Assembly: GCA_947568835.1 (NCBI GenBank)
Contig: OX387604.1
Coordinates: forward strand, 10,757,860-10,821,859
Source of the DNA: Protonemura montana
Lineage: Eukaryota; Arthropoda; Insecta; Plecoptera; Nemouridae
Direction of reading: 5' to 3'
DNA length: 64,000 nt
Every line of letters begins with the position of its first letter. The stretch's first letter is position 1. The notes beneath the pieces are model-generated. The model worked only from the letters and a program-made list of their open reading frames with translations. It was not told where the DNA came from and ran no database searches. Positions 13,758-36,800 of the stretch are shown here, piece after piece. The translations under genes were made by a program, and so were the position numbers.

Positions 13758-15631
13758 CGATGCCAAAACATACAATTATGGCCAGGTTTCTTCCCTGCCT
13801 CTGAACATGATAACATCTATTTGCGTCCTGTAGAGTATCAGAGTGTAATATCAAACTCAATTTTGCTATTCTATTTTGCTACTTTTTTTTTGTCCCATTG
13901 ACTGCAGCACTGGCAGCACGGAGGGACTCACCCCGCGTGAAAAAATGAAAGTTAACCATTTTAGATCATCAAAGCTTAGATCGAGACGGAGGCCTAACTT
14001 CGAAAATCGACAATCACATCCAGGTCTTTGTATTGCAATAAGATTAAAGCAACCGAGTGGCTTGTATACAAAGGATTGAAATTTGGCCTCGTCAGCATCC
14101 CTCTTTTTGCAAATTTGCCTCCAAATGCCGAAATAAACACACAAAAAAGTTGTAGCCACTGCTTCTTTAATATCGTTAAATAAGTATTGGTTACTTTTTA
14201 ATTCTTTGGCAAGAGCAGCAGTCGAACAGGGATGAGCATAGAAGATGAGTTTTACTCAATTCTGCATGTAAGTCAGCACGGGCATTTGGCTTAGTTCATC
14301 TGTTGCAGGGAATTTCAATGCCGCATGCCACCAAAGACAAACACATTATAGCGCAATTTAGATATCATGTCCAGAATCATTTTTCTTATAAATAACTTTG
14401 CTCTTGCTGTTTGAGTGTTTGTAAATACGGCACCACAAACTAAGCCCTGGGCATGAATTCATCCTTTCTTGGTCTTACATGCAACAATGCAAATGCTCTT
14501 TCACCCAACTATCGGTTGCAATTTAGATAATCGAGATATTTCCCCTTCAACAATGAAAATTGTTTCTGTCGCTAGATTCGTGTATGTTCTGGCTATTAAA
14601 GCGTAAAGGACGTTTTGATTGTTGGATTCAATGCGCCAGGTATCCTGATGAATGCATGGAGCGGGACTAAAAATTTAAATTTCGAGTAGATTATTGAAGG
14701 CAAGGAAAAAAAATCGACAATTTTTACGACGCATACGATTGCTCCTAAATCCTACCGAATCTCTGCCGTGATTTGTATAGCATTAATTTTCTAAAATATT
14801 TTAAGATAATGTTTACATTTGATGCCAAATGTGTAAGGTCATAGGATAATATGTGTTTTTGTCCTTACATTTAAATTTCTACAGATATACAACACTAAAA
14901 AAGTGGCAAACACTGCGCCGAGTCATACCAATAGAACATATACTTGTTCTCTGTGCACTATAATCCTCAAATTGTCAATATAATCATATTTACTTAATTA
15001 TATTCCCATTTACAATCTTGTACTTCTGATTCACTTCGAGTATAGTATAACTAACTACAAGTATACAGTACAGTAGAAGATCTTACAGTAGTATCTTAAG
15101 AAAATGGTCTTGTAAAATGTAACGAAAGGACAAAATTAAGTTAAAATATCTTGTACTTGTATCATTCGTACCTGTGAGTGAAAACGCCTCCTTGCCTACG
15201 AGCCCACAACTTCGCCACTCTCGACCAATACAGAGGCATACCTAGGAATAGAGGCGTTTCTAACGAGGGGCGGTCGGCTGAAAGAGCCAGGTGTTAGGGC
15301 TCTTTGGGAGTCAGTAGTTCCAAAGCCATCGAGTGTTGAAGACTTTCTTCCGCCAGTCGAATTTTGCTTATGGATCGCTAACATATTTCCGTATAGTGTG
15401 TTCAGTTGTTGATTTAAAAAGAACTAAACCGATAATTGTTTTGAGCGGTTGCTTATGTTATTTGTGACACCTGGAAAGGATAGTGATTAATTAATTTAAT
15501 CTTCGAGCTCTTTAGCACCAGTGAGGACCGTTTCAGTTCGATCCAGTGTGAATGGACAGTTTGTGGTGCTCAGTGACATATTTTGAAACTAGTGATGGTG
15601 TGCGTTACTTAGAAGTGTTGTGTTGCAAAAG
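13758..15631. other. Upstream region of gooseberry-like gene
   Basis: No coding sequence is recognised. A GC-richer stretch at about 15190-15390 and the following 250 bases lie directly upstream of the first coding exon and probably contain promoter and 5' UTR. Initiator-like TCAGTT motifs occur at 15402-15407 and 15533-15538. No TATA box or downstream promoter element stands out, so no start site is called. Confidence 0.45.
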
Positions 15632-26028
<10,397 letters not shown>

Positions 26029-28438
26029 CCACAGAGTACCGTGTGTTGTGTGTAGCCCTCCACGAAGACTTCCTAGTTGTAATTCCTTCTTATCGAAAAT
26101 TCACGAATACTTTATTTTACTATTAAACGATGCTGCGTCACAGCAATCGTTACCGTGCAACGATAAGGACTTGAGAGAGACTTTGCTACACTTATAATGC
26201 CTCGTTTAGTGCTACCTTCCACGAAGGCTTCGGCAAGGTTCCCGTCCTTTCAGCCAATAAGAGGGCTCGATTTGGTCAAGTGACCCTTCCACTGCAGCTA
26301 CAGCAATTGTCTTCGATGTTTCGGAAATATTGAACCTGCTCAATATTTTTCCTCATATTTTTACTCTCACAAGAAGGCATAAGCAACCGTATTTTATGTT
26401 TCTGTGAGGAGTGCATCAAAACCTAAAGATTGTTCTACATTTTCTTTTATTTAAAAAAAAAACGCGACTAACCAATGTTGTGAAGCGGTGCCCCCACCCT
26501 CACTTTTGTTGAACCTTTCGTGTCGCCGAAAGCAGAGGTAGCACTAAATGAGGCATGGAAGTACGTTTATAGCGAAACAAAGCGAAGACTTCCCTAATTT
26601 TCGTCAATCAGAAGGCAGAACATGGCGATGAGTTCGCAGTCACCAGCTCGACTTCAAATAAGTTTAACTTTTCATACCTTCCCTCCGTCCGCCTTCGTGA
26701 TAGCGGACACTAGGTAGATTCAAGCAGGCTTTGCGCCGTTAATCTATAAACTATTTACAATCCTGAAAGAATACTAGCGATGCAAATCTCGAAGTGATTT
26801 CGAGTTTTTTCAAATTTCCATGTTTATGGTACAAAAATTCCATGCGGAAACCGTTTTCGATAAATCGTACATGGCCATTGTCTTTCTGGATTTGTCTTTG
26901 TGCAGGTATTGTCATGAATCTTCAGTTCTTGTTACTTTTGAATTGCCTACTCTAAATTTCAATTCATATATAGCCTTTGCGTTCACCTCAAGAAAGATCT
27001 TTTCGGATCGTCGACCAGCGCACCACCTGGATTATATTATCTCGGATAATGTTAGGCCCTTCCACTAAAAGCGAGTTCCCCAAACATTTTCAATAAAACT
27101 ACTAAGCTCCCAAATTAACATTCCTTACAATATCGTAGCATTTTCTTGGTCAAACAAGGGAACAATAGTACGAATAAAAAAATGCTCATCTCTCAACGCC
27201 CGCGAGCTTTATGAAGGCGCAAGTCAGAAGAAGCTGATCGAAGACACGACACTGTCGTCCAAGTCTTCGCTTCGCGTCGCTTTATACGTGCTACTTTTAC
27301 ATTGAGATTGTTCGCTTATTTCTGTTTAGAGAATATGCTTTGTAATTTTTTTTTTGTATACGGCAATAAAATTTTGAGTTGACAGGAAATAATCTTGTTC
27401 TACACTTTGTGACGATGTGGGATAAAATATCCCATCGTTTCACTACTCCCAATGTCCTTACTCCTTACCAAGTGGTAAGCACCTTGGTGGTGACCAAACT
27501 ATTCTACCATACGTTGGAGCGAGCAGGCGTCATCTCCGTCGTCACCATTGGCCAGGAAGACGTCGACTACGCGACGCCCTTACCTGTTAAGCACCTTTAT
27601 AGTGGTTGATTCTCATATCTTCAAGTCGATAACAAGTTGAAACACGCGTATCGAATTCGGAATCCGAGGGAAGTTAATCTCGGTGCTATCGGGGAAATTG
27701 CTTTATGAATGACGCTAAGTCAGCATGCCATCATACCACCAAATTAAGAAATTGTCATTTTACATTTTGTATAATTGTATTGATTCGATTCGATTCGATT
27801 GTGAAAGCTGATTCAAACCGATGTTGAATCACACATGTAATCAGTAAATTGCTGATTTCATAAAAATTTTAAGTTGGAGCAAAGTATCTACTATTAATTG
27901 AGGGAAAAAGAATGCTGGCATCGAAAGGCTATGAAAAAATAATTATTTCATTCATTATTTCACTTTCTTCTTATCGCGTCTTGGCAGCGTTTCTAAGCAC
28001 GTTTGGAGTCAAAAATGTACTATATCGGTGGGGGTTTCTACCCAACACTAATGAGCTAAGGGTGTCGTTCTTTATGCGGTCAGACTTATAGGGGTTAAAG
28101 TTAATTCGAAAAAATCTGAAAAAAAATGTGCAAAGGGAAAGGCTGCGGCCATGGTTACCATTATTTACGTTTTCGATTGAACTTATGGTTGTCACACAAA
28201 TACTTCAAATATGCACATTTTAGCTCTATTTCAAAAACTCAACCCGTCCACGTAATACAAAAAATCAAAATTTGATCTAATAGCAACCAAACTTTTCCAT
28301 ACACTAATTTTTTTTTAGATCGCTTCGAATCCTTTTTGACCCCCAAAAGTCTAACCGCGTGGACCCCTGTTCGCAGGGAGTATGCAAAAGGAATCGCGCC
28401 GTATAGTTATCGCCCGTTACGACTGGCTGCCATTCAGT
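26029..28438. other. 3' UTR and intergenic DNA after gsb-like gene
   Basis: The first part probably holds the 3' UTR. Candidate polyadenylation hexamers on the plus strand are at 27092-27097 and 27365-27370, about 1.1 and 1.3 kb after the stop; neither can be chosen from sequence alone. A short GATTC repeat lies near 27782-27800. No further gene is recognised. Confidence 0.45.

Positions 28439-28469
<31 letters not shown>
28439..28469 (+). repeat. 31-base G homopolymer
   Basis: An uninterrupted run of 31 G bases, the longest homopolymer in the window. It is a potential quadruplex and a likely place for assembly or length error. Confidence 0.9.
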
Positions 28470-28470
<1 letters not shown>

Positions 28471-29650
28471 ATTTACGAAAATTTTAAGATTTTGTAGAAT
28501 CGTTTAGGAGTTAAACCACCAAAAGTGTTTGACCAAACTTCACCAAACTTTGGAAAGGTGTGAAATACATCAAAATGTAGTAGTTGTTAAGTTTTCGAGC
28601 CCGTATGTGTTTTCTTTCTCTTTTTATTGACAAATTTCCGGATTTATTTTGTCAATTTTTGCTCTTTTGCTCTGATCTATACCATGGATGGGTAATTTTG
28701 CTGAGTATTTTATTGCTTCTCTTCATGCGCGGAGCAATGGAAACATCAGTCCTGCGATAAGAAGGCTTAGCGAATAGTGATGACTCATTTGCAAAGATAC
28801 GAGAAATCATTGTTTTACAGCGCGCTAACGCACTTGGCGTTCCACGTTTCTTGTGCTAGAAAATTGATTGAAATTGATTTGAAATCTGGATGCAATCACG
28901 AATTCAACGATATCAAGAAAATAATGAAATTCCTGATTTAGTAGGTATATTTTGTTGCTGTAATGATCTTGGAATTACTTGATAAATAATAATCCTTCGC
29001 GTCCGATAAGCCTGGTAGTGTTTACAACATGATGTAATTTTGCTCCTTGGCTAGACTGAATTCTAGCAGTGGCACGTGGGCAGAATAGTTCGACCTTTTC
29101 AATATTTCGCGACTGGATAGAACCAGGAGCTTGCGAAATAAACGTCCTGTCCCTTAAAGAGCTGAAACTCGACTAATGTACTGAAGGCCTGGAGTTTGAA
29201 GGTCTTGATCCCCGTGAAGGAGCATGTTTCAAACAGTGCTTAGGTGCAGGCTGGTCGAAAATGGCATAAGGGTCACTCCCTAGGCTCTAATGGCACATTT
29301 AACTGGCTGCTCCGGTGCGCCCCAGCTTTGCACTGGGGGCGATCTGCTTGTTGAACTGGGCATATGTGACTCGGCCCCAGTGCAACATTAACGTGTTCGA
29401 CTAACAGAGTTGATCGGGTTCCTGATCGGGTCTCCTGGTGCCCTTTTCTTGCTCTGATCACGTGTTTGGGTGGGAGCGCTCTCTCTCTCTTGTAGTTTGT
29501 GCAAACCTGGAGGAGAGCATTTCATCATAAATTCACAAGTACTTTTGTCGGAACATCTCTTTTAGGCTTCGGCAATGCTAACAAATTGATTTGGCTACAT
29601 GTTGACTGAACTCTACTTCCTCAATACATAATTTAAGCTTATCGTGTTGC
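28470..29650. other. Non-coding DNA with a GC-rich hairpin region
   Basis: No protein is recognised. A GC-richer block at about 29040-29460 includes a strong hairpin at 29318-29341, CGCCCCAG with CTGGGGGCG around a 7-base loop with one bulged G. It may be part of an unidentified repeat; I could not match it to a known RNA. Confidence 0.4.
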
Positions 29651-29842
29651 AACACCGGTTCTCGTGAGATGAATGAAGTTAAGTAACACTTCGCTGTGTC
29701 AGATATTGGATGGGTGACCATCGTGCACGTGACTAGTTCTGTTCGGGAGATAGGTTGGAGGGATAAAATTTAGTACACCGACCTAAATCATCTTGCTTAT
29801 CAACCTCTCGATAGCATGGATTTGTGGAGAAATCGTCTGACA
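29651..29842 (+). mobile_element. Second 5S-rRNA-derived SINE, truncated
   Basis: It starts AACACCGGTTCTCGTGAGAT and retains GAAGTTAAGTAACAC and TTGGATGGGTGACC, the 5S internal promoter blocks, with a few changes. It then continues into the same body as the copy at 25251-25712: GTTCTGTTC, GGGAT with TTAGTACA, then CAACCTCTCGATAGCATGG. The shared non-5S body shows that both are copies of one SINE family and not stray 5S pseudogenes. This copy has a single 5S head and lacks the distal body and the AATCAATC tail. Confidence 0.82.
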
Positions 29843-29889
29843 GGAAAGTCATCTTCAGTCAATTGTGAAAATAATATACAGTGCATACA

Positions 29890-31190
29890 TGCACTTAATA
29901 ATAATAATAACTAGTTACACATATTTTGGTGCAAGGAATTCATCAATATTAAAAAAACATCCTTCGATCAGATAAGAACGCTGACATTTTTTAAAATCTT
30001 CATTTTCTTTCTCTTCGATGGCTCTTGGGAGGTTGTTCCAAAATAAGCCTCCTGCGTAAGATGGTATTTTTTTTAATTGTTAGCTTCGGTTTTCCTAGCA
30101 TAATATGTGTGTTTTGTCTTCCTTCATTTTTTCCCCTACCATCTTTGCAGACATACATGATTACATTAAAAATACATAAGCTAAAAAGTGTCGAAATTTT
30201 AAAATGCCTGAATAGAGGTCGACAGGAGTCTTTGACCCAGATCTCCGCGCAGGGGTCTTTACTTGCGAGTTCCATGTATCTGATGGCCCTCTTTTTTAAT
30301 CTAAAAAGTCTAATTGCTTTATTTGACCATACCCAGACTGATATGCCATACCTGAGACGGGATTCGATGTTTGAGTGGTAGACTATTTTGACCGTTTCTA
30401 ATTTAGTTAAAAACTCATTAGCCTTTTTATCAGGTAGCAACCTGCCGCTACCTTATTACACACGTAATTTATGTGGTTATCCCAGCTTAATGTGTCATCT
30501 ATTATTAAGCCTAGAAACTTCGTTTCTGTTTTAATAGGTATGCTTCTGCTTAGTAGCTTGATCAGAGGACTTTTGTCCAAGGTGTGTGGTGTGGTCGGTG
30601 TGTGGTGCTTTAGAAAAGTCGTAAAAGATGCCTATTGGTTCACATTTCGTTTCTAAGGAATGTATAACTTCATGGATGAATTTCGCGAGTGCTGTCGATG
30701 TGGATTTTCCTTTATTAAATCCATGCTGGGATTTTTCGATCAACTCAAATTTTGAAAGAAATGAATCTAGTCTCCGGCACATCGCTTTCTCAAGGATCTT
30801 AGAAAAACAAGATAGAATAGCTATCGGCCTATAGTTCTTCATGCTTGTTTTTTCTTCTCGCTTGTAGATTGGTTTAATAACTGCCTTTTTCAGGGCTGTT
30901 GGGAATTTACCGATAATGAAGGATTCGTTTATTATGTTGATATAATCACGTAGATCGACACTTTCTTGATCACTGCACCGGGAATGTCATCGTACCCAGA
31001 CGACATATTTTCACACATTGAGTCGACTATCTCGAGAAACTCTTTACTTCCGACCGGTGATAGGAATATCACAGTGTCCGTTGCCTTAGATGCTGCAGGA
31101 GAAGCCGTTTTTTGTTTGTGTTTGCTAAGAACCACAAACCAAGTGACGCCTAAAGTTAAAGTTGCTTTTTTTAGAATAATGTCTGTCATT
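29890..31190 (-). mobile_element. Broken non-LTR retrotransposon (LINE), reverse-transcriptase part
   Basis: Read right to left, the remnants appear in order: DDIPGAVIKK (about 30980), the reverse-transcriptase entry motif MKNYRPIAILSCFSKILEKA (30842 leftwards), QHGFNKGKSTSTAL, IFYDFSKA, then IIDDTLSWDNHI, NIESRLRYGISVW, FRLKKRAIRYMEL and LFRHFKISTLFSL. This is the standard order for Jockey/CR1-like elements. The catalytic FADD/YADD block that should lie between IFYDFSKA and IIDDTLSW is missing, and that junction at about 30525-30600 is only tens of bases long, so an internal deletion removed the active site. Frameshifts are also present, so the copy is dead. The left end (transcript 3' end) runs into a TAA/TTA simple repeat at about 29897-29911, probably the element's tail. 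It is a different subfamily from the fragment at 12393. Confidence 0.85.
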
Positions 31191-31199
31191 TGTCATTGA

Positions 31200-33582
31200 C
31201 TTTATCTATAATAACCAACACGCTAAGAACTAAAGTTCTTACATATTTGTTATGGTTATTTCCCCGGGGAAAATGATTATGAAAATATTGTAGCTAAGGC
31301 AAGGATACCAGGCTGAACCTAAACTTTGAGGCTCTAACCCCTTGAAAATATCCCGCCAAGTAGTGTCGGCTCGCTATTTGAATTTCAACTTCCTCTATCA
31401 TCGCCCTGCTGGTTATAAACATGTCCAAGACACCTCATGAGCTGTTGTTGGGAAATCAAATTTAACATCTACGCTTAAAGCGTTATCCACGTTTAATCTG
31501 GCCCAATAAGTAGATTCACTGACACTGTGTGTGAAGAGATTTAACTATATCAAAACCCTCGAAGAGCTATTTCTCACAATTGTGGAAACAAATTTGCACA
31601 GAGGACTTTGGTATGGTTTCTTCTCTTAAGGTCTACACTGTACTTAGAGAAAGGGATATTTCTTACCCAGATTTGACTTGGAATTCCCCCCTTTTCCATT
31701 AAACTGAATAAAATGCTCGACATTCGCCTTGTTTGGCCAGCCGATCGGAATATTTCTTGTGTCATCAACGCATGAGAATTAAATGAAATGTCCAAGGCGG
31801 GAATGAGGCCCTTATGAAGGAGGAATCAAATTTATTGGCAGTTCATTTTTCGACAACTACGGTCATGAGACATTGAGTGATAAAGTAGTCAAACCCCACT
31901 TAAGTTTTTTTTAAATAAACGTTTTAATGTATTTTGTATTTGCCAACGTTGATATAAGAAACCGCTACAAATCAAGTTGGTCCACTACATGGAATTCATA
32001 GTCCTTCAATTCTGCATATTTTTAATAACTTGGAACAAAGAACTGAAAATTCAAGAAAGTTGCCCCTGTCGCCCTCAATGTCTCATATATCGCTTGACCA
32101 CTTAAAAATTTGTTAAATGCAAAGGCCTGTTTTAATTGACATCTCAATTAATGAATCTACATAATGTTTTAACGATTATCTTCCGCAACTACCTACCTAC
32201 AAACATATTTACCTTAAAAACAAAGGCAATGATGAAAACTATTATTTAGTATTTTATTCCATGCCAGGAGAGATTGCTATAAACAAATTAATACCAACAA
32301 TGAATCAACCAAACAGTCAAGTAGTGACCATTGTTATGTAAGAGGTAGGTCAGTCAACACGATACTATCCTCTTTTAGCTCACTTGTTACAATAACCATT
32401 TAAGTTCAAACATTCATACAGCTTGAACATTGGAGACACAAACTTAGATAGAAAAAGAAAATGTAACACTCTAATGCCTGTAGAGTCTAGGGCACAGGCG
32501 AAATTCTACATCTTAACAGTTCTACATTTAAAGTTTTTCTTAAAATCTTCAGGAACTAGAAATTTAAGAGACTTAATCAAGTGTTTTCATTTAGCAACTG
32601 ACAATGCTGGAGAGTAATGAAGACATTGTGGAAAGCAAATATTTCTCATGAATTGTTATCACTTATAATACCAAATATCAACTTATTATATAAGGACAAT
32701 ACTCAAATTAATTATAACTCCATTTGCAACAAATAATAAGAAACTAAGGTTTGGCCTTGAGTAATCGAAGACTAAGACAACAATTGATCCAGATTTGGAC
32801 CCTCGTTAAGTCTTAATCACTACTCCTGAGCTTCAAATCCATTTTATGGATATGAGGGTTCCAGATTAAAATATAATCAAGAACAAAAATTGACAGCAGC
32901 TGATCGAAAGCAAAGCTTTTGAGTAACCTGCACCAGAAGAGAAGTAACAATAAACTCTTATACACACACAAATGTTACATCTTGATGGTTACCAAAGACG
33001 TACGTCTTAAAATTTAAGTGTGCATATCCTTGTGTGAAATTGTGAAAATCATTATGCATAATGTAATATTAAAGATAAAAATATGGTACCTATCTGTTAG
33101 CACAGCAACATATTGTTTAACACTTATTTATACAGAAAAATAACTTAATATGAACTAAAAACCCTAAAATAAGTCCAGTAACAGTTTAACAGTCTAAGGC
33201 ACTACGATTAGCATCAGCTCTTAAGGAACTACTAGGAATCAGTTTGGAATTACTGAGTGTCATGCAGACTGAGCGAGTGGGTTGAGAATGGTGCACACTA
33301 ACAGAAGAGTACCAAAAATATAATTGTAGCCAACCTATAAGGCAAGCTTTCTGATTTATCTTCTAAGCTTTTGGTAGGTTAAGATTGATTTTTAAAAAAT
33401 CCTGGTCGTCGTCCGATTTTTAAAAATCATTTTGGAAGCCGAATTGTGCCACTTTACGCACTAGAGCAAAGTATTTTTTTCCTTCTGTGGTAGATATTCA
33501 ATCCTAGATTTTCCTGACTGATTTTCATAGCTGTTTTTAGAACCACAGCAAAAAGACAGTCATTTTCTCAGTACATTGAACA
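31200..33582. other. Intergenic DNA
   Basis: No gene, RNA or repeat is recognised. The sequence is AT-rich, and its scattered short ORFs resemble no known protein. Confidence 0.5.
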
Positions 33583-33588
33583 TTTATT
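33583..33588 (-). terminator. Probable UBR7 polyadenylation signal
   Basis: TTTATT on the plus strand is AATAAA on the minus strand, 213 bases after the UBR7 stop codon, a normal 3' UTR distance. Confidence 0.5.
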
Positions 33589-33800
33589 TTGACAATGCAA
33601 CAAAACAATATTTTATTATAAAAATGCATTAACAAGAATCAGCTCCACGAGAATTCCAAACAAGTTACAGACGTAAAAGTTCCATATAATTAAAATACCA
33701 AAAAAAGAGCCTAAGGTCACTGGTGTATGGTTTTCAGTACCTCGTCAATGCTACGGGTGAATTTTGAATGTCATACATTTTAGCGGTTCAGCACATCAGA

Positions 33801-36800
33801 CTAACGACAGAAGCTCGGCAGGTCCAGACGAGGTCTCTTTTTCGCCTGCATTTCGGAAAAAAATTCTCTAATGTCTTCTTCGCGAACAACCTGCTTATTC
33901 TCAGCAAACTTTTTTAAGAAGTCCGACAACTCATCCTTCAAGTAATTGTATCCTGAAATATATAAAGCGATGAGAGATTGCAATCAAAATGCATTAATAT
34001 ATCAAGTGGAAAAATGGAGTTGTCTTGCACCTTCAATTGCTTCAATTTGATTTACTCTGTCTAGAGTGGAAAGAGCCTCCATTCCTTGCTCGTAGCGGCC
34101 TTTTGCTCCGCCTGAGGCGGCTCCCTTCTCTTCGTATGCTTGTACTGAGTCATTGGGGTCTAGCAAGTATTTTACGCCTTCGGTCTCATAATCTGCTAAG
34201 CACTTTTCACAGCGACACAACTTGGCCCTCCAATCATCAGGCATGAACAAGGCACTAATTGGCTGGCCGCATTCGTGGCTCGAAGTGTAACAAACTGGAA
34301 AAGTAATAATAATGATGAATTTTATAAAGCATGTTTGTAACGAAAGAAACTGAGTTTAGGGGGGGGGGGGGGCTGAATAGCGATCAATGGAATAACGACT
34401 AATACATCTTGCATCACTTTCTTGTACAAATATTAAATTCTTTGATGACTTTTTGCAGTCAGTTTCCCCGGAATAGCGACTAATTTTTGTTGGACGTTCG
34501 TCCAGTGTATTTACCTCGAACAGAAATTAGTTACTGCACAAATGAAAATAATAAGTTAGAAGCTAGTTCAGTGGATTTACGATTTTTAGACGCTGTTCCA
34601 GTTCATAAGAGAAAGGGGCTATCAATTTTTGGTGAGTTAAAATAAATTTGTATGCGCACTTCCACTTGAACAAGAGATTATTTTTGTTGACAGTTAATCC
34701 AGTAACGAATACGAGTAAAAAATATAATGCGCAGTTCCAGGTTTAATTTTAGGGAACTAGCAAGCTTGATTAGTGTCTAAAATTTGTTAGACACACTTCC
34801 AGTAGAACGATAACCAAACAGTACGTAAAAGGCTCGATGAGTGATGAAACTAGGGCTTCACGACCGCAATTTGAGTTGTGTCATAAACAAACACAGCCAT
34901 TTAAATTTCTTTATTAATACACTTATTTTTCTTTAGAAGTTAGGGGCTTTTGTACTTTTGATTCACCAAGACAGTTCCCATGGAAACAACTGACATAAAT
35001 TTCAAACGAGCAATTTGTGTGTTTTTTTTATGGAAATGCTGATAAAAAAATGTAAATCTTGATTGGTTAGGTTAGCAAACTTTCAGACTGAACTAGCTGA
35101 AAAATGTAGAGTGCATGATGAGAAATTCAAAACATATAAGGGTAACCTACAAATTAATCAGAGCAGCTATTTGGCTTTCAGAAGAATATTTTTTTGGTAT
35201 TGAAGGATGAAGAGTGCTGTAGGTATTATACTCATCATTCTGCACTACATCAGTATGGCCGTTGCTGGCTCTAAACAAAAATGAGTCACTATTTCTGTGA
35301 AGCAGTGACTGCAAGAAATGTTTGTTCAGGAAAGTAGCCATACAGCATTGCAAGTTGTAAGTTAGTAAGTATAAAGACTGATAAAACTATTTTATGACAG
35401 AAAAAATTACCTGTTGGTTGCTGCTCCATGGTTTGAACATCAATTGTTTCAGAATTGTGGGATACAGTTCCTATTTGCTCGTTTGAATTGGGTACACTTA
35501 AACCAGAGTAGTGTCCCAGAAATTTGTGCTTTGAAATGCACGACAAGCAAATCATTTCGGAGAACTCCCAGGAGGGAACAGGAATACCCAAATGCTGAAA
35601 CGAAATTAGTTACATTTACAAGTGCTTCATGACCAAAAAGTTTATAGTTGGTCTTAAACCATATAAATTAATTTTACCTTGCCATGGTGCCAGTCTTCAC
35701 AAATGACACACTGAATCATTTCATCATCTGGGTCTCTCCCTTCTGGATCTGGGTATGGTCTACTGCACGTACAGTACAAGCCAACAAAGTTCTGGTTGTA
35801 TACATTGAGTTTGTTTTCTTCTGCTTTATCCTAAATCAAGGGATGTTATTATACAAACATATGCTATTTCAGCTACCATAATACTATAGCATAAGTATTC
35901 TTTATTTTATCCTATGACCTCCACGTGTAGCAATGTCGTAAAGACTTGTGAGATGACCATAGTATAATAGTAATACAATTAATAGTGGGTTTCATTCCAG
36001 ATTGATTACTTTGTAATATTGGTGTAATATTGGAACGTCTTTCTTTCGTTGTAAAATGTACTGTTGTGCACTTACGAGTATCAAGGAACACTTTTTCCCA
36101 GCAAACAGAGAGTTACCGCAGTCACACCTGAAGTTCCTTTTAGTATACAACTCGACAAGATCGTGTCCTTCGTGGCAGGAATAACTGCAGGCCAAACATA
36201 TGCCGCCAGGTTTTCCCTTGTCATTTCTAGCGGGAGTGCAGGTGAGACAGGCATACAAGGCCTGTCTCTTGATATATCCCTGTAAATAGCACTTAATTAT
36301 ATATTTGTTGAACATAAAATGCAGCCCTTAATTAATGCAGGCATATAGGAATAGTGAATACCTAGTACGAAAAAGCTTGAAATCGAGCTAGGGGCACTCA
36401 GTCAACAAACCGCATCCAAAAGAGTGCATACTAACTTTCCTCCAGCAAACAAAACTTTCTTAGAAGTCGAATTACGAAAATTTTTGGGGCGTTGATAAAA
36501 TTGCAGTGATGATAGCGTACATAACTAAATATCGAAATGTGGTAGTGTCAGTTTTTGGCCCAGTCTCAAAGAAGAAAAAGACTAGCAATAAAAGTTCGCG
36601 AATGAATTCTGCAAAAATGTTCCGAGTACCTTCCTAGAAACAGCAAGAATGATGTAGAGTAAATCGCTAGCAATCAGCACTATTAGGTAGATAAACACAG
36701 TTTGATAGCTGTTCGTAAGCTCTAACATTACTTCAATTTTAACAGATGTACCCCTTACGTTATGTAGCAAATAAGGAAAGAATTTGAATGTCCTAGGTAT

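Noticed and set aside
13589..13901. Overlapping ORFs of 62-96 codons on both strands with repeated Cys/Leu or Asn/Arg patterns
   Set aside because: They are produced by the stop-free 11-bp repeat in several frames at once; no frame is favoured.
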